Positions 36,481 through 44,751 of a stretch of 44,751 bases of DNA are shown piece by piece. The DNA lies in NCBI RefSeq assembly GCF_001990265.1, contig NZ_LYVN01000018.1, forward strand, positions 1-44,751, written 5' to 3'. Every line of letters starts with the position of its first letter. Within the stretch, counting starts at the first letter, position 1. The stretch comes from Sphingopyxis sp. KK2. GTDB taxonomy: Bacteria > Pseudomonadota > Alphaproteobacteria > Sphingomonadales > Sphingomonadaceae. Under the pieces are notes generated by a model. The model did not search any database. It saw nothing but the letters and a program-made list of their open reading frames with translations, and was not told where the DNA came from. A program made the position numbers and the translations under genes.

Positions 36481-38952
36481 ATGGCGGTTGCGGTGCGTGC
36501 AATGGGTCTGGCCGGGGTGGCATGGGCGGCGATGGTGGCGAGCCAGCCGGCGCTGGCGCAGGATGCGCCTCCCGCAGCAGAGGCCGAGGTGGCGGACGAT
36601 GGCGTGATCGTGGTCACCGCGCAGCGCCGCGCCGAGAGCATCAACGACGTCGGCATCGCGATCCAGGCCTTTTCGGGCGACACGCTCGAAAACCTGCGCG
36701 TCACCTCGACCGAGGATCTGCAGGCGGTGGTGCCCAGCCTCAACGTGTCGCGCGGTTACCAGGGCATTCCGATCTACACGCTGCGCGGGATCGGCTTCAA
36801 CACGATCAACCTGTCGGCGACCTCGACCGTCGGCACCTATCAGGATGAGGTCGCGCTCGCCTATCCCTTCATGAACAGCGGCCCGGTCTACGACCTCGAG
36901 CGCGTCGAGGTCTTGAAGGGCCCGCAGGGCACCCTCTACGGCCGCAACACCACCGGCGGGCTGGTCAATTTCATCACAGCCAAGCCAAAGTTCGGCGAAT
37001 TTTCGGGCGGCGTCGCGGTCGATGTCGGCAGCGAAAAGACGCTGAACAGCGAGGGTCATCTCAACATCCCGCTCGGCGACGCGGTCGCGATCCGCGCCGC
37101 CTTCCGCACCGAGGACAGCTGGGACGGGTGGCAGAAGAGCATCTCGCGCGACGAGAGCCTTGGCGAAGTGCACCGCTATGGCGGCCGCCTGACGCTCACC
37201 GCCGAGCCGGTCGACGGCATGAAGATCGAACTTGGCGGCAATTTCTGGATCAACAAGTCCGACACGCTGGCGGGGCAGGCGGTGGGTTTCACCCCCAACA
37301 CCGATCCCGCCAACGGCACCATCTTCAGCCTGTTCAACGCGCCGGGGCTTCCCGCCTATGTCGCGGCGAACGGCACCAAATGGGATTCGAACAGCGCCGA
37401 CTGGGCGCCGCTGTCGCAGCGCGGCCCCAATATCGGGCGCGGCACCGGGATCGACGGGCCGCTGCAGGAGGACAGCGACTTCATCGGGCTGCGCGGCCTG
37501 ATCCAGTTCGACCTGACGAGCGATCTGAGCTTCATCTCGTTGACCGGCTACAACCGTGTGAAGCGCGACGCGACCTATGACTGGAGCGGCGCGCCCTATG
37601 AGATCCTGATCCAGCGGGCGCAGGGCAAGATCGAGAGCTTCTCGCAGGAGATGCGCTTCCAGGGTTCGACCGGCCCCGCCGAATGGGTCGTCGGCGGCTA
37701 TTATGCAAAGGATGTCGTTAGCGACACCAACCAGACCTTGTTGGGGCAGAATGCCAATGTCGGCGCGATCCGCGCGCTGATCCTCCAGCTCGGCCTTTTG
37801 AACACGCCCTTCAACAGCCCCGGCTACACCGCCGCCGATGTCGCAACCTCGTTCCGCACCTATCGCGACGTCGCCGATTTCGACACCGAGACCTTCAGCC
37901 TGTTTGCGAGCGCCGACTGGGAACTCGCCGATACGCTGAAGCTCACCACCGGGGTGCGCTATACCGAGGACCGGCAGGACTATCAGGGCTGCTCGCGCGA
38001 CTTCAACGGATCGATGCTGCCCAACGTCAACCTGTTCAACCGCGCCTTCTTCTTCCAGGTCTATGGCGCCTTCACCGCGCCGATCAGCGCGAATCAGTGC
38101 AACACCTTCGACGTCGACACCGGGACCTTCGGGATCGTCACCTCGAACCTCAAGGAAGACAATGTCGCGTGGCGCGGCGCGCTGACGTGGGAGCCGACCG
38201 ACGACACGCTCGTCTATGCTTCGGTCAGCCGCGGCTATAAATCGGGATCGACCCCGGTCAACGCCGCGAATATCGCGACGCAGAACCGCCCGGCGAAGCA
38301 GGAGGAACTGACCGCCTATGAAGTCGGGACCAAGCTCGGGCTCGCCGACCGCAAGGTGCACCTCAATCTGGCGGCCTTCTATTATGATTATCGCGACAAG
38401 CAGCTCGCGGTCTATTTCGCCGATCCGATCTACACGACGCTGCTCCGCCTCGATAATATCCCCAAGTCGCGCGCCTATGGCCTCGACGGCGATATCAGCA
38501 TCCAGGCGACCGACAGCCTCAATGTCACGCTCGCGGGGACGTGGCTCAAGACCGAGCTTCAGGGCTATGTCGGGATCAACGCCGCGGGGGCGCCGTTCGA
38601 CTTCGACGGTTTCGCCTTCCCCTACAGCCCGAAATTCTCGGGCGCGGCGACGGTCACCTACGACACGCCGGTGGGGAACGACCTCGGCATCCGGGCGATC
38701 GTCAACGGCCGCTACCAGTCGAAGACCGGCAGCACGATCGAGGATTTCGCGCCGCTGCAGATCAAGGGCTATGGCATCCTCAACGCCAGCCTCGCGCTCT
38801 ACCAGCAGGATGGCAAATGGGAGGTCTCGCTGTGGGGCAAGAATATCACCGACACCTATTACTGGATGTCGGCGGCGACGAACGCGAACACCGCGGTGCG
38901 CTTTCCGGGACGTAGCCCGTCCTACGGGCTGAGCGCCAAGTTCAACTTCTAG
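36481..38952 (+). CDS. TonB-dependent outer-membrane receptor
   Basis: An 823-residue TonB-dependent receptor. The signal peptide ends in QPALAQD (about residue 28). A TonB-box-like stretch DDGVIVVTAQRRAES follows, then the plug domain (INDVGIAIQAFSGDTLENLRVTSTEDLQAVVPSL, VEVLKGPQGTLYGRNTTGGLVNF) and a 22-strand barrel ending in the C-terminal signature FPGRSPSYGLSAKFNF with terminal Phe. It imports a substrate across the outer membrane using energy from TonB. Because it shares operators with a TetR gene and acyl-CoA dehydrogenases, the cargo is probably a hydrophobic carbon source rather than iron. GGGAGAGAG precedes the ATG. It converges with the glxA-like gene, sharing four bases. Confidence 0.95.
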   Translation: MAVAVRAMGLAGVAWAAMVASQPALAQDAPPAAEAEVADDGVIVVTAQRRAESINDVGIAIQAFSGDTLENLRVTSTEDLQAVVPSLNVSRGYQGIPIYTLRGIGFNTINLSATSTVGTYQDEVALAYPFMNSGPVYDLERVEVLKGPQGTLYGRNTTGGLVNFITAKPKFGEFSGGVAVDVGSEKTLNSEGHLNIPLGDAVAIRAAFRTEDSWDGWQKSISRDESLGEVHRYGGRLTLTAEPVDGMKIELGGNFWINKSDTLAGQAVGFTPNTDPANGTIFSLFNAPGLPAYVAANGTKWDSNSADWAPLSQRGPNIGRGTGIDGPLQEDSDFIGLRGLIQFDLTSDLSFISLTGYNRVKRDATYDWSGAPYEILIQRAQGKIESFSQEMRFQGSTGPAEWVVGGYYAKDVVSDTNQTLLGQNANVGAIRALILQLGLLNTPFNSPGYTAADVATSFRTYRDVADFDTETFSLFASADWELADTLKLTTGVRYTEDRQDYQGCSRDFNGSMLPNVNLFNRAFFFQVYGAFTAPISANQCNTFDVDTGTFGIVTSNLKEDNVAWRGALTWEPTDDTLVYASVSRGYKSGSTPVNAANIATQNRPAKQEELTAYEVGTKLGLADRKVHLNLAAFYYDYRDKQLAVYFADPIYTTLLRLDNIPKSRAYGLDGDISIQATDSLNVTLAGTWLKTELQGYVGINAAGAPFDFDGFAFPYSPKFSGAATVTYDTPVGNDLGIRAIVNGRYQSKTGSTIEDFAPLQIKGYGILNASLALYQQDGKWEVSLWGKNITDTYYWMSAATNANTAVRFPGRSPSYGLSAKFNF

Positions 38953-39962
38953 GCGACGCTCGCCAGTGATTCGGTCGAGAATCGCTGGCGATAGTCGTTC
39001 GGCGACAGGCCGGTGATGCGGTGGAACAGGCGGCGGAACGCCGCCGCATCCTCGTATCCGACCGCCCACGCGATCTGGTCGACGGTGCGGCGCGTGAACT
39101 CGAGCAGTTCGCGCGCCTTGCCGACGCGCAGATGCTGCGAATATTCGATCGGGGTCATGCCCGTCGCGGCCTTGAAGCGGCGCTGGAAGGTGCGTTCCTC
39201 AAGCCCCGCCTCGGCGGCCAGTTCGGCGACCCCCGCCATGCGGCCTTCTTTCGACTGGAGCCAGTGCTGTGCCTTGAGGATTGCCTCGTCGCCGTGGGTC
39301 AGGCGCGGGGCGAAGCTCGCGTAGTTCTTCTGCTCGCGGCCGCCGGGGTCGATCAGGAAGAAGCGCGCGGTCTCCATCATCACCGTCGGGCCGAGCAGCC
39401 GCTCGACGATGCGCAGGCCGAGGTCGGTCCAGGCCATGAGGCCGCCGGCGGTGATGATGTCGCCGTCGTCGATCAGCATGCGGTCCGATTCCATGCGCAC
39501 GTCGGGGAAGCGCGCGCGGAACTCGTCGGCGTAAAACCAGTGTGTCGTCGCGGCGCGTCCCGCGAGCAGGCCCGTGGCGGCGAGAGCGAAAGCACCGCCG
39601 CAGTTGGAGGCGAGCGTCGTGCCCTGCGCATGGCGGTCGAGCAGCCAGCGGGCGTAGGGGACGACCTCGTCGGCTTCTAGCAGCTTGTGCAGGCTGCCCG
39701 GCGCGATGAGGTAGGTCGGGGCGGTGGTGCAGGGTTCGTCGGGATGGCTGTCGTAGCAGCGCGCAAAGCCGCCTGTGTCCTGGAGGCGCCAGTGGCTGAC
39801 GCGGATGCCCAAGCGCTCATGCTCGGCGGCAAAGCGGCCGGCGACGTGGAAGAGGTCGGTGATGCCGCTGACCATGCCCATCTGGCAGTCGGGGTAGAGC
39901 ATCAGGCCGACCTCGGGCATCTTGGGTGCCGGATTCTGCGGATGTTGGCGAAGGTGCCGCAT
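38949..39962 (-). CDS. GlxA family AraC-type transcriptional regulator
   Basis: A 337-residue regulator. Residues about 15-205 form a DJ-1/PfpI-like domain (EVGLMLYPDCQMGMVSGITDLFHVAG, TLASNCGGAFALAATGLLAGR, the nucleophile-elbow Cys). Residues about 235-330 form the AraC HTH pair (VAELAAEAGLEERTFQRRFKAATGMTPIEYSQHLRVGKARELLEFTRRTVDQIAWAVGYEDAAAFRRLFHRITGLSPNDYRQRF, in short segments). The start is MRHLRQHPQNPAP; a longer open frame upstream crosses the divergent hydrolase and is rejected. It probably controls the divergent chloroperoxidase-like gene. Confidence 0.9.
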   Translation of the reverse strand: MRHLRQHPQNPAPKMPEVGLMLYPDCQMGMVSGITDLFHVAGRFAAEHERLGIRVSHWRLQDTGGFARCYDSHPDEPCTTAPTYLIAPGSLHKLLEADEVVPYARWLLDRHAQGTTLASNCGGAFALAATGLLAGRAATTHWFYADEFRARFPDVRMESDRMLIDDGDIITAGGLMAWTDLGLRIVERLLGPTVMMETARFFLIDPGGREQKNYASFAPRLTHGDEAILKAQHWLQSKEGRMAGVAELAAEAGLEERTFQRRFKAATGMTPIEYSQHLRVGKARELLEFTRRTVDQIAWAVGYEDAAAFRRLFHRITGLSPNDYRQRFSTESLASVA

Positions 39963-40094
39963 AGCGTGACTTTCGTTTGTCGGATTTGGCTCGCATAATG
40001 TCGTTTCCGCCAATGTCGCGCAAGCGAAACCTCGCCTAGATAGAAGGCACAGGGACGGAGGGTTCCGCCCCACCCAAGTGAAAGGAACCACGAC

Positions 40095-40922
40095 ATGACC
40101 ACGATCACCACCAAGGACGGCACGCACATCTTCTACAAGGACTGGGGTCCGAAGGACGGGCAGCCGATCATCTTTTCGCACGGCTGGCCGCTGAGCGCCG
40201 ACGCCTGGGACGCGCAGATGGTGTATTTCGCCAATCAGGGCTTTCGCACCATCGCCCACGACCGCCGCAGCCATGGCCGCTCGGACCAGGTCTGGGAGAA
40301 CAACACTATGGATCAATATGCCGACGACCTCGGCGAACTGATCGAACAGTTGGGCCTGAAAGATGTCATCCTCGTCGGCCACTCGACCGGCGGCGGCGAA
40401 GTCACCCGCTATATCGGCCGGCACGGCACGGATCGTGTCGCCAAGGTCGCGCTGATCGGTGCGGTCCCCCCGCTGATGCTCAAGACCGAAGCCAACCCGG
40501 GCGGCCTGCCGCTCGACGTGTTCGACGGCATCCGCAAGGGCACGTTCGACAACCGCCCGCAGTTTTTCAAGGACCTGACGCTCCCCTTCTACGGCTATAA
40601 CCGCGAAGGCGCCGTCATCAGCGAAGCGATCCGCGACGATTTCGTGCGGCAGGGCCTGAACGGCGGCCTGAAAGGTCTGCTCGACAGCATCCGCGCCTTT
40701 TCGGAAAGCGACTTCCACGAAGATCTGAAGCGCTTCGACAAGCCGACGCTCGTCCTCCATGGCGACGACGACCAGATCGTGCCGATCGGCGCCGCAGCGC
40801 TGTCGACGGTCAAGATCGTCAAGCATGCCGTGCTCAAGGTCTATGAAGGCGCCGACCATGGCCTGACGGTCACCCACCAGGACCGGTTCAACGCCGACCT
40901 TCTCGACTTCATCAACAGCTGA
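40095..40922 (+). CDS. Non-haem chloroperoxidase-like alpha/beta hydrolase
   Basis: A 275-residue hydrolase with the perhydrolase/chloroperoxidase layout: [16 protein letters not shown] (oxyanion region), [25 protein letters not shown] with the nucleophile S97, [10 protein letters not shown] with the catalytic Asp, and GADHGL with the His. Homologues are esterases that also make peracids. An AAAGGA site precedes the ATG. It is transcribed divergently from the glxA-type regulator, and a membrane-protein gene lies 60 bases downstream with a GGAG site, likely in the same transcript. Confidence 0.92.
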   Translation: MTTITTKDGTHIFYKDWGPKDGQPIIFSHGWPLSADAWDAQMVYFANQGFRTIAHDRRSHGRSDQVWENNTMDQYADDLGELIEQLGLKDVILVGHSTGGGEVTRYIGRHGTDRVAKVALIGAVPPLMLKTEANPGGLPLDVFDGIRKGTFDNRPQFFKDLTLPFYGYNREGAVISEAIRDDFVRQGLNGGLKGLLDSIRAFSESDFHEDLKRFDKPTLVLHGDDDQIVPIGAAALSTVKIVKHAVLKVYEGADHGLTVTHQDRFNADLLDFINS

Positions 40923-40981
40923 TAGGCAGCGGGGCGCGGGCACCAGGTCCGCGCCCCCTCCTGCCAAGAAGGAGACGTGCC

Positions 40982-41479
40982 ATGATCCTCGGTCTCACCA
41001 TCCCGCAATTCACCTTGCTCCACGTCGCGATCAGCCTCGTCGCCATCCTCGCCGGGCTGGTGGCGCTTCCCGCCTTTGCGCGCGGGTCGATCCTGCCCCG
41101 CGTCACCGGCGTCTTCCTGTGGATGACCTTGCTCACCAGCCTGACGGGCTTCCTCTTCCCGATCGCGAGCTTCACCCCCGCGCTCGGCTTCGGCATCCTC
41201 TCGACCTTGCTCCTCGCGGCGAGCTTCTGGGCCTGGTACGGTCGCAAGCTCGCTGGCCGCGCCCGGACGATCTATGCGGTGACCGCGACGATCGCGCTGT
41301 GGCTCAACCTGTTCGTGCTGATCGTGCAGAGCTTCCTGAAGGTCCCCGCGCTCAACGCGCTCGCGCCGAACGGCAATGAGCCGCCGTTCCTGATCGCGCA
41401 GCTGCTGTTGCTGCTCGGCGTCGCCTTCCTCGGCTATCGCGCGGTGAAGAGCGGGCGCCCGGCGACCGTCGCCGCCTGA
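40982..41479 (+). CDS. Hypothetical four-helix integral membrane protein
   Basis: A 165-residue protein with four hydrophobic segments: about residues 7-31, 40-62, 66-86 and 97-119, plus a possible fifth near 135-154 (FLIAQLLLLLGVAFLGY). Loops include RGSILPRVTG and YGRKLAGRARTI. I know no function. It follows the chloroperoxidase-like gene and has a GGAG site before the ATG. Confidence 0.85.
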   Translation: MILGLTIPQFTLLHVAISLVAILAGLVALPAFARGSILPRVTGVFLWMTLLTSLTGFLFPIASFTPALGFGILSTLLLAASFWAWYGRKLAGRARTIYAVTATIALWLNLFVLIVQSFLKVPALNALAPNGNEPPFLIAQLLLLLGVAFLGYRAVKSGRPATVAA

Positions 41480-41497
41480 CCTCCTGGCTGCCACCAA

Positions 41498-41533
41498 GGC
41501 CCGCGTCTGTCATCGAGATGACAAGCGCGGGCC
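41498..41533. terminator. Hairpin after membrane-protein gene
   Basis: GGCCCGCG (41498-41505) pairs with CGCGGGCC (41526-41533), and the inner TGTCAT/ATGACA adds a second stem with a CGAG loop. It lies between the membrane-protein stop and the glucosidase start. There is no T-run. Confidence 0.5.
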
Positions 41534-41546
41534 CTAGCGCGTCGGT

Positions 41547-43166
41547 ATGACGATGACCGCCTGCCCTGAAGACGCCGCGCCTTGGTGGAAGGGCGCGACG
41601 CTCTATCAAATCTATCCGCGCAGCTTTGCCGACAGCAATGGCGACGGCGTCGGCGACCTCGCGGGTATCGCGGCGCGGCTCGATCATGTCGCGACGCTCG
41701 GCGCCGATGCGATCTGGCTGTCGCCCTTCTACCCCTCGCCGATGGATGATTTCGGCTATGACGTCGCCGATTATTGCGACGTCGACCCGGTCTTCGGCTG
41801 CCTCGCCGATTTCGATGCGCTGGTCGCGCGGGCGCATGCGCTGGGGCTGCGGGTGATTATCGACCTCGTCTTTGCGCATACGTCGGATCGCCATGACTGG
41901 TTCGCCGAAAGCCGCGCGAGCCGCGAGAACGCCAAGGCCGACTGGTATGTGTGGGCCGACGCCAAGCCCGACGGCACCCCGCCGAGCAACTGGCAGTCGG
42001 TGTTCGGCGGCCCCGCCTGGACATGGGACGCGCGGCGCGGCCAATATTATATGCACAATTTCCTGGCCAGCCAGCCGCAGCTCAACCTGCACGAGCCGGC
42101 AGTGCAGGAGGCGCTACTCGACGCCGCGCGTTTCTGGCTCGACCGCGGGGTCGACGGCTTTCGCCTCGATGCGATCAATTTCGCGATGCACGATCCGATG
42201 CTGCGCGACAATCCGCCCGCGCCGCCGTCGGGCCGGCCGCGCAGCCGGCCGTTCGATTTCCAGCACAAGCTCCACAACCAGTCGCACCCTGGCATCGCGG
42301 CCTTCCTCGAACATATCCGCGCGCTGACAGATCTTTATCCCGGCCGCTTCACCGTCGCCGAAGTGCCGGGCGAGGAGGCTGCGTGCGAGATGAAGGCCTT
42401 CACCGCGGGCGAGGGGCGGCTGAACAGCGCCTATGGGTTCGATTTTCTCTATGCCGACCGGCTGACCCCGGCGCTGGTCCAAACGGCCGTCGGCGCGTGG
42501 GACGATGCCGCGGGGACGGGCTGGCCGAGTTGGGCGTTCGAGAATCACGACGCGCCGCGCGCGCTATCGCGTTGGGCGATCGCCGGGGTCGAGGCCGCCG
42601 CGCTGGCGCGGATGAAGATGGCGCTGCTCTGCGCGCTGCGCGGGACGATCATCGTCTATCAGGGCGAGGAACTCGGGCTGGGGCAGGTCGAGATTCCGTT
42701 CGAGCGGCTGAAGGATCCCGAGGCGATCCGCAACTGGCCGCTGACCCTGTCGCGCGACGGCGCGCGGACGCCGATGCCGTGGATCGCCGACGCGGCGCAT
42801 GCCGGATTTTCGGACGCCGAACCATGGTTGCCGCTCGGCGACGACCATGTGTCGCTCGCGGTCGACCGGCAGGCGGCGGACAAGGGCTCGCTGCTGCACT
42901 GGACGCGGCGCCTGCTGGCGCTGCGCGCCGCGCACCCGGCGCTTCGGCTGGGGGCGACCGAGCGCTGGGTGGTCGAGGGCGACCTGCTGGGATTCGACCG
43001 GGCGCTGGGCGGGGAGCGGCTGCGCTGCCTGTTCAACCTCGGCGCCGGGACGATCGACGTCGCGGCGCATATCGGCAGCGGCGCACCGCTGCTGCAGGTC
43101 AATGGCGCCGATGCGGCGATGCTGCCGCCCGCGGGGGCGCTGTGGCTCGACCGGGCAGGGGGATGA
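41547..43166 (+). CDS. GH13 alpha-glucosidase
   Basis: A 539-residue GH13 enzyme of the oligo-1,6-glucosidase/alpha-glucosidase group. It opens WWKGATLYQIYPRSFADSNGDGVGDLAGI. Catalytic residues are D208 in GFRLDAINF (nucleophile), E272 in TVAEVPG (acid/base) and D335 in ENHDAPR (third acid), with VIIDLVFAHTSD as the conserved region I. It has no signal peptide, so it is cytoplasmic and hydrolyses small malto-oligosaccharides taken up by the cell. The C-terminal beta domain is short. No sugar transporter gene is in the window. Confidence 0.93.
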   Translation: MTMTACPEDAAPWWKGATLYQIYPRSFADSNGDGVGDLAGIAARLDHVATLGADAIWLSPFYPSPMDDFGYDVADYCDVDPVFGCLADFDALVARAHALGLRVIIDLVFAHTSDRHDWFAESRASRENAKADWYVWADAKPDGTPPSNWQSVFGGPAWTWDARRGQYYMHNFLASQPQLNLHEPAVQEALLDAARFWLDRGVDGFRLDAINFAMHDPMLRDNPPAPPSGRPRSRPFDFQHKLHNQSHPGIAAFLEHIRALTDLYPGRFTVAEVPGEEAACEMKAFTAGEGRLNSAYGFDFLYADRLTPALVQTAVGAWDDAAGTGWPSWAFENHDAPRALSRWAIAGVEAAALARMKMALLCALRGTIIVYQGEELGLGQVEIPFERLKDPEAIRNWPLTLSRDGARTPMPWIADAAHAGFSDAEPWLPLGDDHVSLAVDRQAADKGSLLHWTRRLLALRAAHPALRLGATERWVVEGDLLGFDRALGGERLRCLFNLGAGTIDVAAHIGSGAPLLQVNGADAAMLPPAGALWLDRAGG

Positions 43167-43205
43167 TCGCCCGTATGCCGACCGCGCCGCCCGGGGCGAC
43201 GGCGG

Positions 43206-43239
43206 CCCGTAGCTGAGGGAAGCCAAGCTCAGCTACGGG
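43206..43239. terminator. 12-bp perfect inverted repeat after glucosidase
   Basis: CCCGTAGCTGAG (43206-43217) and CTCAGCTACGGG (43228-43239) with a ten-base loop, 40 bases after the glucosidase stop. No T-run follows, so terminator is likely but not sure; an operator for the next gene is possible. Confidence 0.5.
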
Positions 43240-43368
43240 TCGCAACAGTATCTCTACTGCTTTGGTAGAGTGACAGCGCGGTCCGATTCTGGCTAGACGG
43301 GAGTCGTTCCGAACGGCGCGGCAAAGCCTCCGTTCATCGCCGCAAGGAGCCGGACCGGACCGACGCCC

Positions 43369-44067
43369 ATGACCAAGACGGGACTCATCATCCGGCATGT
43401 GCCGCACGAGGGGATTGCGGGATTTCGCGAGCCGATCGAGGCGGCGGGCTATGCGCTCGACCGGATCGACGTCGGCGACCCCGAGTTCGGGCGGATCGAC
43501 CTGAGCGAGCCCGATCTGCTCATCATGATGGGCGGGCCGATGGGGGTCTATGAACAGGCCGAGCATCCATGGATTGCGTGCCAGCTGCGCCGGCTCGCGC
43601 GCCGGCTCGAGGCGGGACGGCCGACGCTCGGCGTGTGTTTCGGGGCGCAGATGATCGCCGCGGCGATGGGCGCGCGCGTCTATCCGGGGCCGGCGAAGGA
43701 GGTGGGGTTCGACGCGCTGACGATCCTCGATTCCGCATCGCCGCTCGGCCAGCTGGCCGATGTGCCGGTGCTGCACTGGCATGGCGACACTTTCGACCTG
43801 CCCGAGGATGTCGAACTGCTCGCGTCGAGCGCGGCCTATCCGCACCAGGCGTTCCGGCGCGGGCGCCATATCCTGGCGTTGCAGTTCCACGCCGAAATGG
43901 GGCTCGACCCGCGCTTCGAGCATTGGGTCGAGCAATGGCCCGAGGCGCTGGTGGAGGTCGGGCGTTCGCCGGATGCGATGCGCGCGGACCATGCGCGGCT
44001 GGGGCCGGGCGCGGTCGACGCGGGGCGGCGGATGGTGGCGCAGTGGTTGGGGGAATTGGCGGGGTAG
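43369..44067 (+). CDS. Class I glutamine amidotransferase-like protein
   Basis: A 232-residue GATase1-type protein. The nucleophile is C90 in GVCFGAQM, and the His/Glu pair is H174 and E176 in LQFHAEM, so the triad is complete. The oxyanion loop is LLIMMGGPMGVYE. There is no synthase partner gene nearby; solitary members include gamma-glutamyl hydrolase-like and GMP synthase-like proteins. AAGGAG lies upstream of the ATG, with nine bases between. A remnant of a second copy of its 3' end lies 530 bases downstream. Confidence 0.9.
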   Translation: MTKTGLIIRHVPHEGIAGFREPIEAAGYALDRIDVGDPEFGRIDLSEPDLLIMMGGPMGVYEQAEHPWIACQLRRLARRLEAGRPTLGVCFGAQMIAAAMGARVYPGPAKEVGFDALTILDSASPLGQLADVPVLHWHGDTFDLPEDVELLASSAAYPHQAFRRGRHILALQFHAEMGLDPRFEHWVEQWPEALVEVGRSPDAMRADHARLGPGAVDAGRRMVAQWLGELAG

Positions 44068-44082
44068 GGGAAGCCGGCGCCT

Positions 44083-44541
44083 TCAGCCGTCGCGATGCGG
44101 CGACGTTGCTATAGTGTCGAAGCGCGCCTCGCCGATCTCTGATTCATGGCGCGACGCGAAGCGGTAGACGAGTGTCGCGATAACCACCGTGCCGAGCAGG
44201 ATCAGTCCCGGAACGATGAAGCCTGTCGGCCAATCCGCTCCCTGCGAAAAGACGATCGCTGCCGCGACTCCGCAAACGGCCACGACGGCCGTGCCACTGC
44301 GTGCAGGACCTGGATCCTTATAGGCCGCCTTGTTGCCGGGCGCCGTGGCGCACCACGCGACGAACAGGATCCACCATCCGAGCTGGACGTCGTGACGAAG
44401 ATCTTTGAGGAAATCCACCGACGGCATGTGCGTGGCGATATAGGAAACGACCAGCCAGGCACCCGTCGCGATCAGGAAGAAGGCTTGCGTGACCGGCCTC
44501 CAGAATTGTCTGGTAGCCAGCTTGCGAATTGAAAAATCCAT
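44083..44541 (-). CDS. Hypothetical small membrane protein
   Basis: A 152-residue protein starting MDFSIRKLATRQFWR. Hydrophobic segments lie at about 19-35 (AFFLIATGAWLVVSYIA), 54-66 (WWILFVAWCATAP), 84-98 (TAVVAVCGVAAAIVF) and 107-126 (FIVPGLILLGTVVIATLVY), so four membrane helices. The C-terminus is a short soluble tail (ESEIGEARFDTIATSPHRDG). I recognise no family. A longer start 36 codons upstream gives an Arg/Pro-rich leader and is less likely. It converges with the amidotransferase gene. Confidence 0.75.
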   Translation of the reverse strand: MDFSIRKLATRQFWRPVTQAFFLIATGAWLVVSYIATHMPSVDFLKDLRHDVQLGWWILFVAWCATAPGNKAAYKDPGPARSGTAVVAVCGVAAAIVFSQGADWPTGFIVPGLILLGTVVIATLVYRFASRHESEIGEARFDTIATSPHRDG

Positions 44542-44600
44542 TGGCGCGCTCGCATCCTTTCGAGGTCTGGGCAGGATGCACCAAAGGGAAGACGTCCGCA

Positions 44601-44699
44601 ATCGGTCGGGCGCGAACCGGATCCGGTGTGCGGATGGGATCGGGCGCAATCGACGCGGCGACGATGGTGGCGCATCGGCTGGCGGAGGTTGCGGGGTAG
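44601..44699 (+). pseudogene. 3' remnant of a second amidotransferase gene
   Basis: The frame ending at TAG 44697-44699 reads RMGSGAIDAATMVAHRLAEV followed by AG. It aligns with RLGPGAVDAGRRMVAQWLGE then LAG at the C-terminus of the amidotransferase at 43369-44067. No start or catalytic domain precedes it; the DNA before it is the 5' region of the divergent membrane-protein gene. It is most likely the tail of a decayed tandem paralogue. Confidence 0.6.
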
Positions 44700-44722
44700 G
44701 GGTCGTTGGCGGACCTTGCTCT

Positions 44723-44744
44723 CCCCTCCCGCAGGCGGGAGGGG
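44723..44744. repeat. GC-rich perfect palindrome at the window end
   Basis: CCCCTCCCGC-AG-GCGGGAGGGG, ten-base arms around two bases, followed by a G-rich run. Such palindromes are frequent intergenic repeats in sphingomonads. Confidence 0.55.
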
Positions 44745-44751
44745 TTGGGGG

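Noticed and set aside
39963-40967. Upstream extension of the GlxA-type regulator to 672 codons
   Set aside because: It is the antisense of the chloroperoxidase-like gene, typical of high-GC DNA.

Overview
The window reads as the chromosome of a high-GC alphaproteobacterium, most likely a sphingomonad (Sphingopyxis/Sphingomonas-like). The grounds are the PopZ-TolC-PIMT gene order, a PopZ-type protein, a large TonB receptor next to acyl-CoA dehydrogenases, and GC-rich intergenic hairpin repeats. The genus is inferred from gene content only.

Layout. 0-4.2 kb is housekeeping: NADH pyrophosphatase (nudC), PopZ-like polar protein, TolC-type outer-membrane channel, isoaspartate-methyltransferase-like protein and tRNA-Cys. 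4.4-14.9 kb looks like an accessory island. Its core is a compact bacterial ubiquitin-like operon (a three-Ubl protein without a C-terminal Gly-Gly, an E1-like ThiF protein with an N-terminal extension, and a DUF6527 protein). Divergent from it is a cassette of a sigma-70-like factor, a small protein and an ImmA/IrrE metalloprotease. Facing that is a minus-strand set of a small helical protein, an M48-like metalloprotease and a dCTP-deaminase/dUTPase-fold enzyme. A MerR-like regulator with a perfect 31-bp dyad on its start codon, a HEPN-like protein and a decapitated serine recombinase complete the island. The recombinase is fused to a truncated flgI, and behind it lies only a remnant flagellar operon (flgF-flgG-flgA-flgH-flgI'). 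18.6-21.5 kb holds two acyl-CoA dehydrogenases.

21.5-29.2 kb is an RNA-repair locus and the highlight of the window: rtcR (minus strand) faces a sigma-54 promoter driving rsr (Ro60/TROVE), then six tandem structured RNAs, rtcB, an unrecognised Cys-rich protein, an RlaP-like nucleotidyltransferase and rtcA. The six RNAs (24901-25738) share a terminal stem and an internal-loop motif, with compensatory changes in the helix between. Their loops carry different cargo: several hold tRNA T-arm, capped acceptor-like and D-arm modules in circularly permuted order, and one holds only a hairpin. I interpret them as an array of Y RNAs for the neighbouring Ro protein.

29.3-39 kb is a lipid or terpenoid/steroid-type catabolic neighbourhood: acyl-CoA ligase, OsmC, a frameshifted epoxide-hydrolase-like gene, DUF2236 protein, two acyl-CoA dehydrogenases, a TetR regulator and a TonB receptor. 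A shared operator, TTATCA-N4-TGATAA, occurs at every promoter around the TetR gene and defines a small local regulon. 39-44.7 kb contains a GlxA-type AraC regulator, a chloroperoxidase-like hydrolase, a four-helix membrane protein, a GH13 glucosidase, a class I glutamine amidotransferase, a small membrane protein and the 3' tail of a decayed second amidotransferase.
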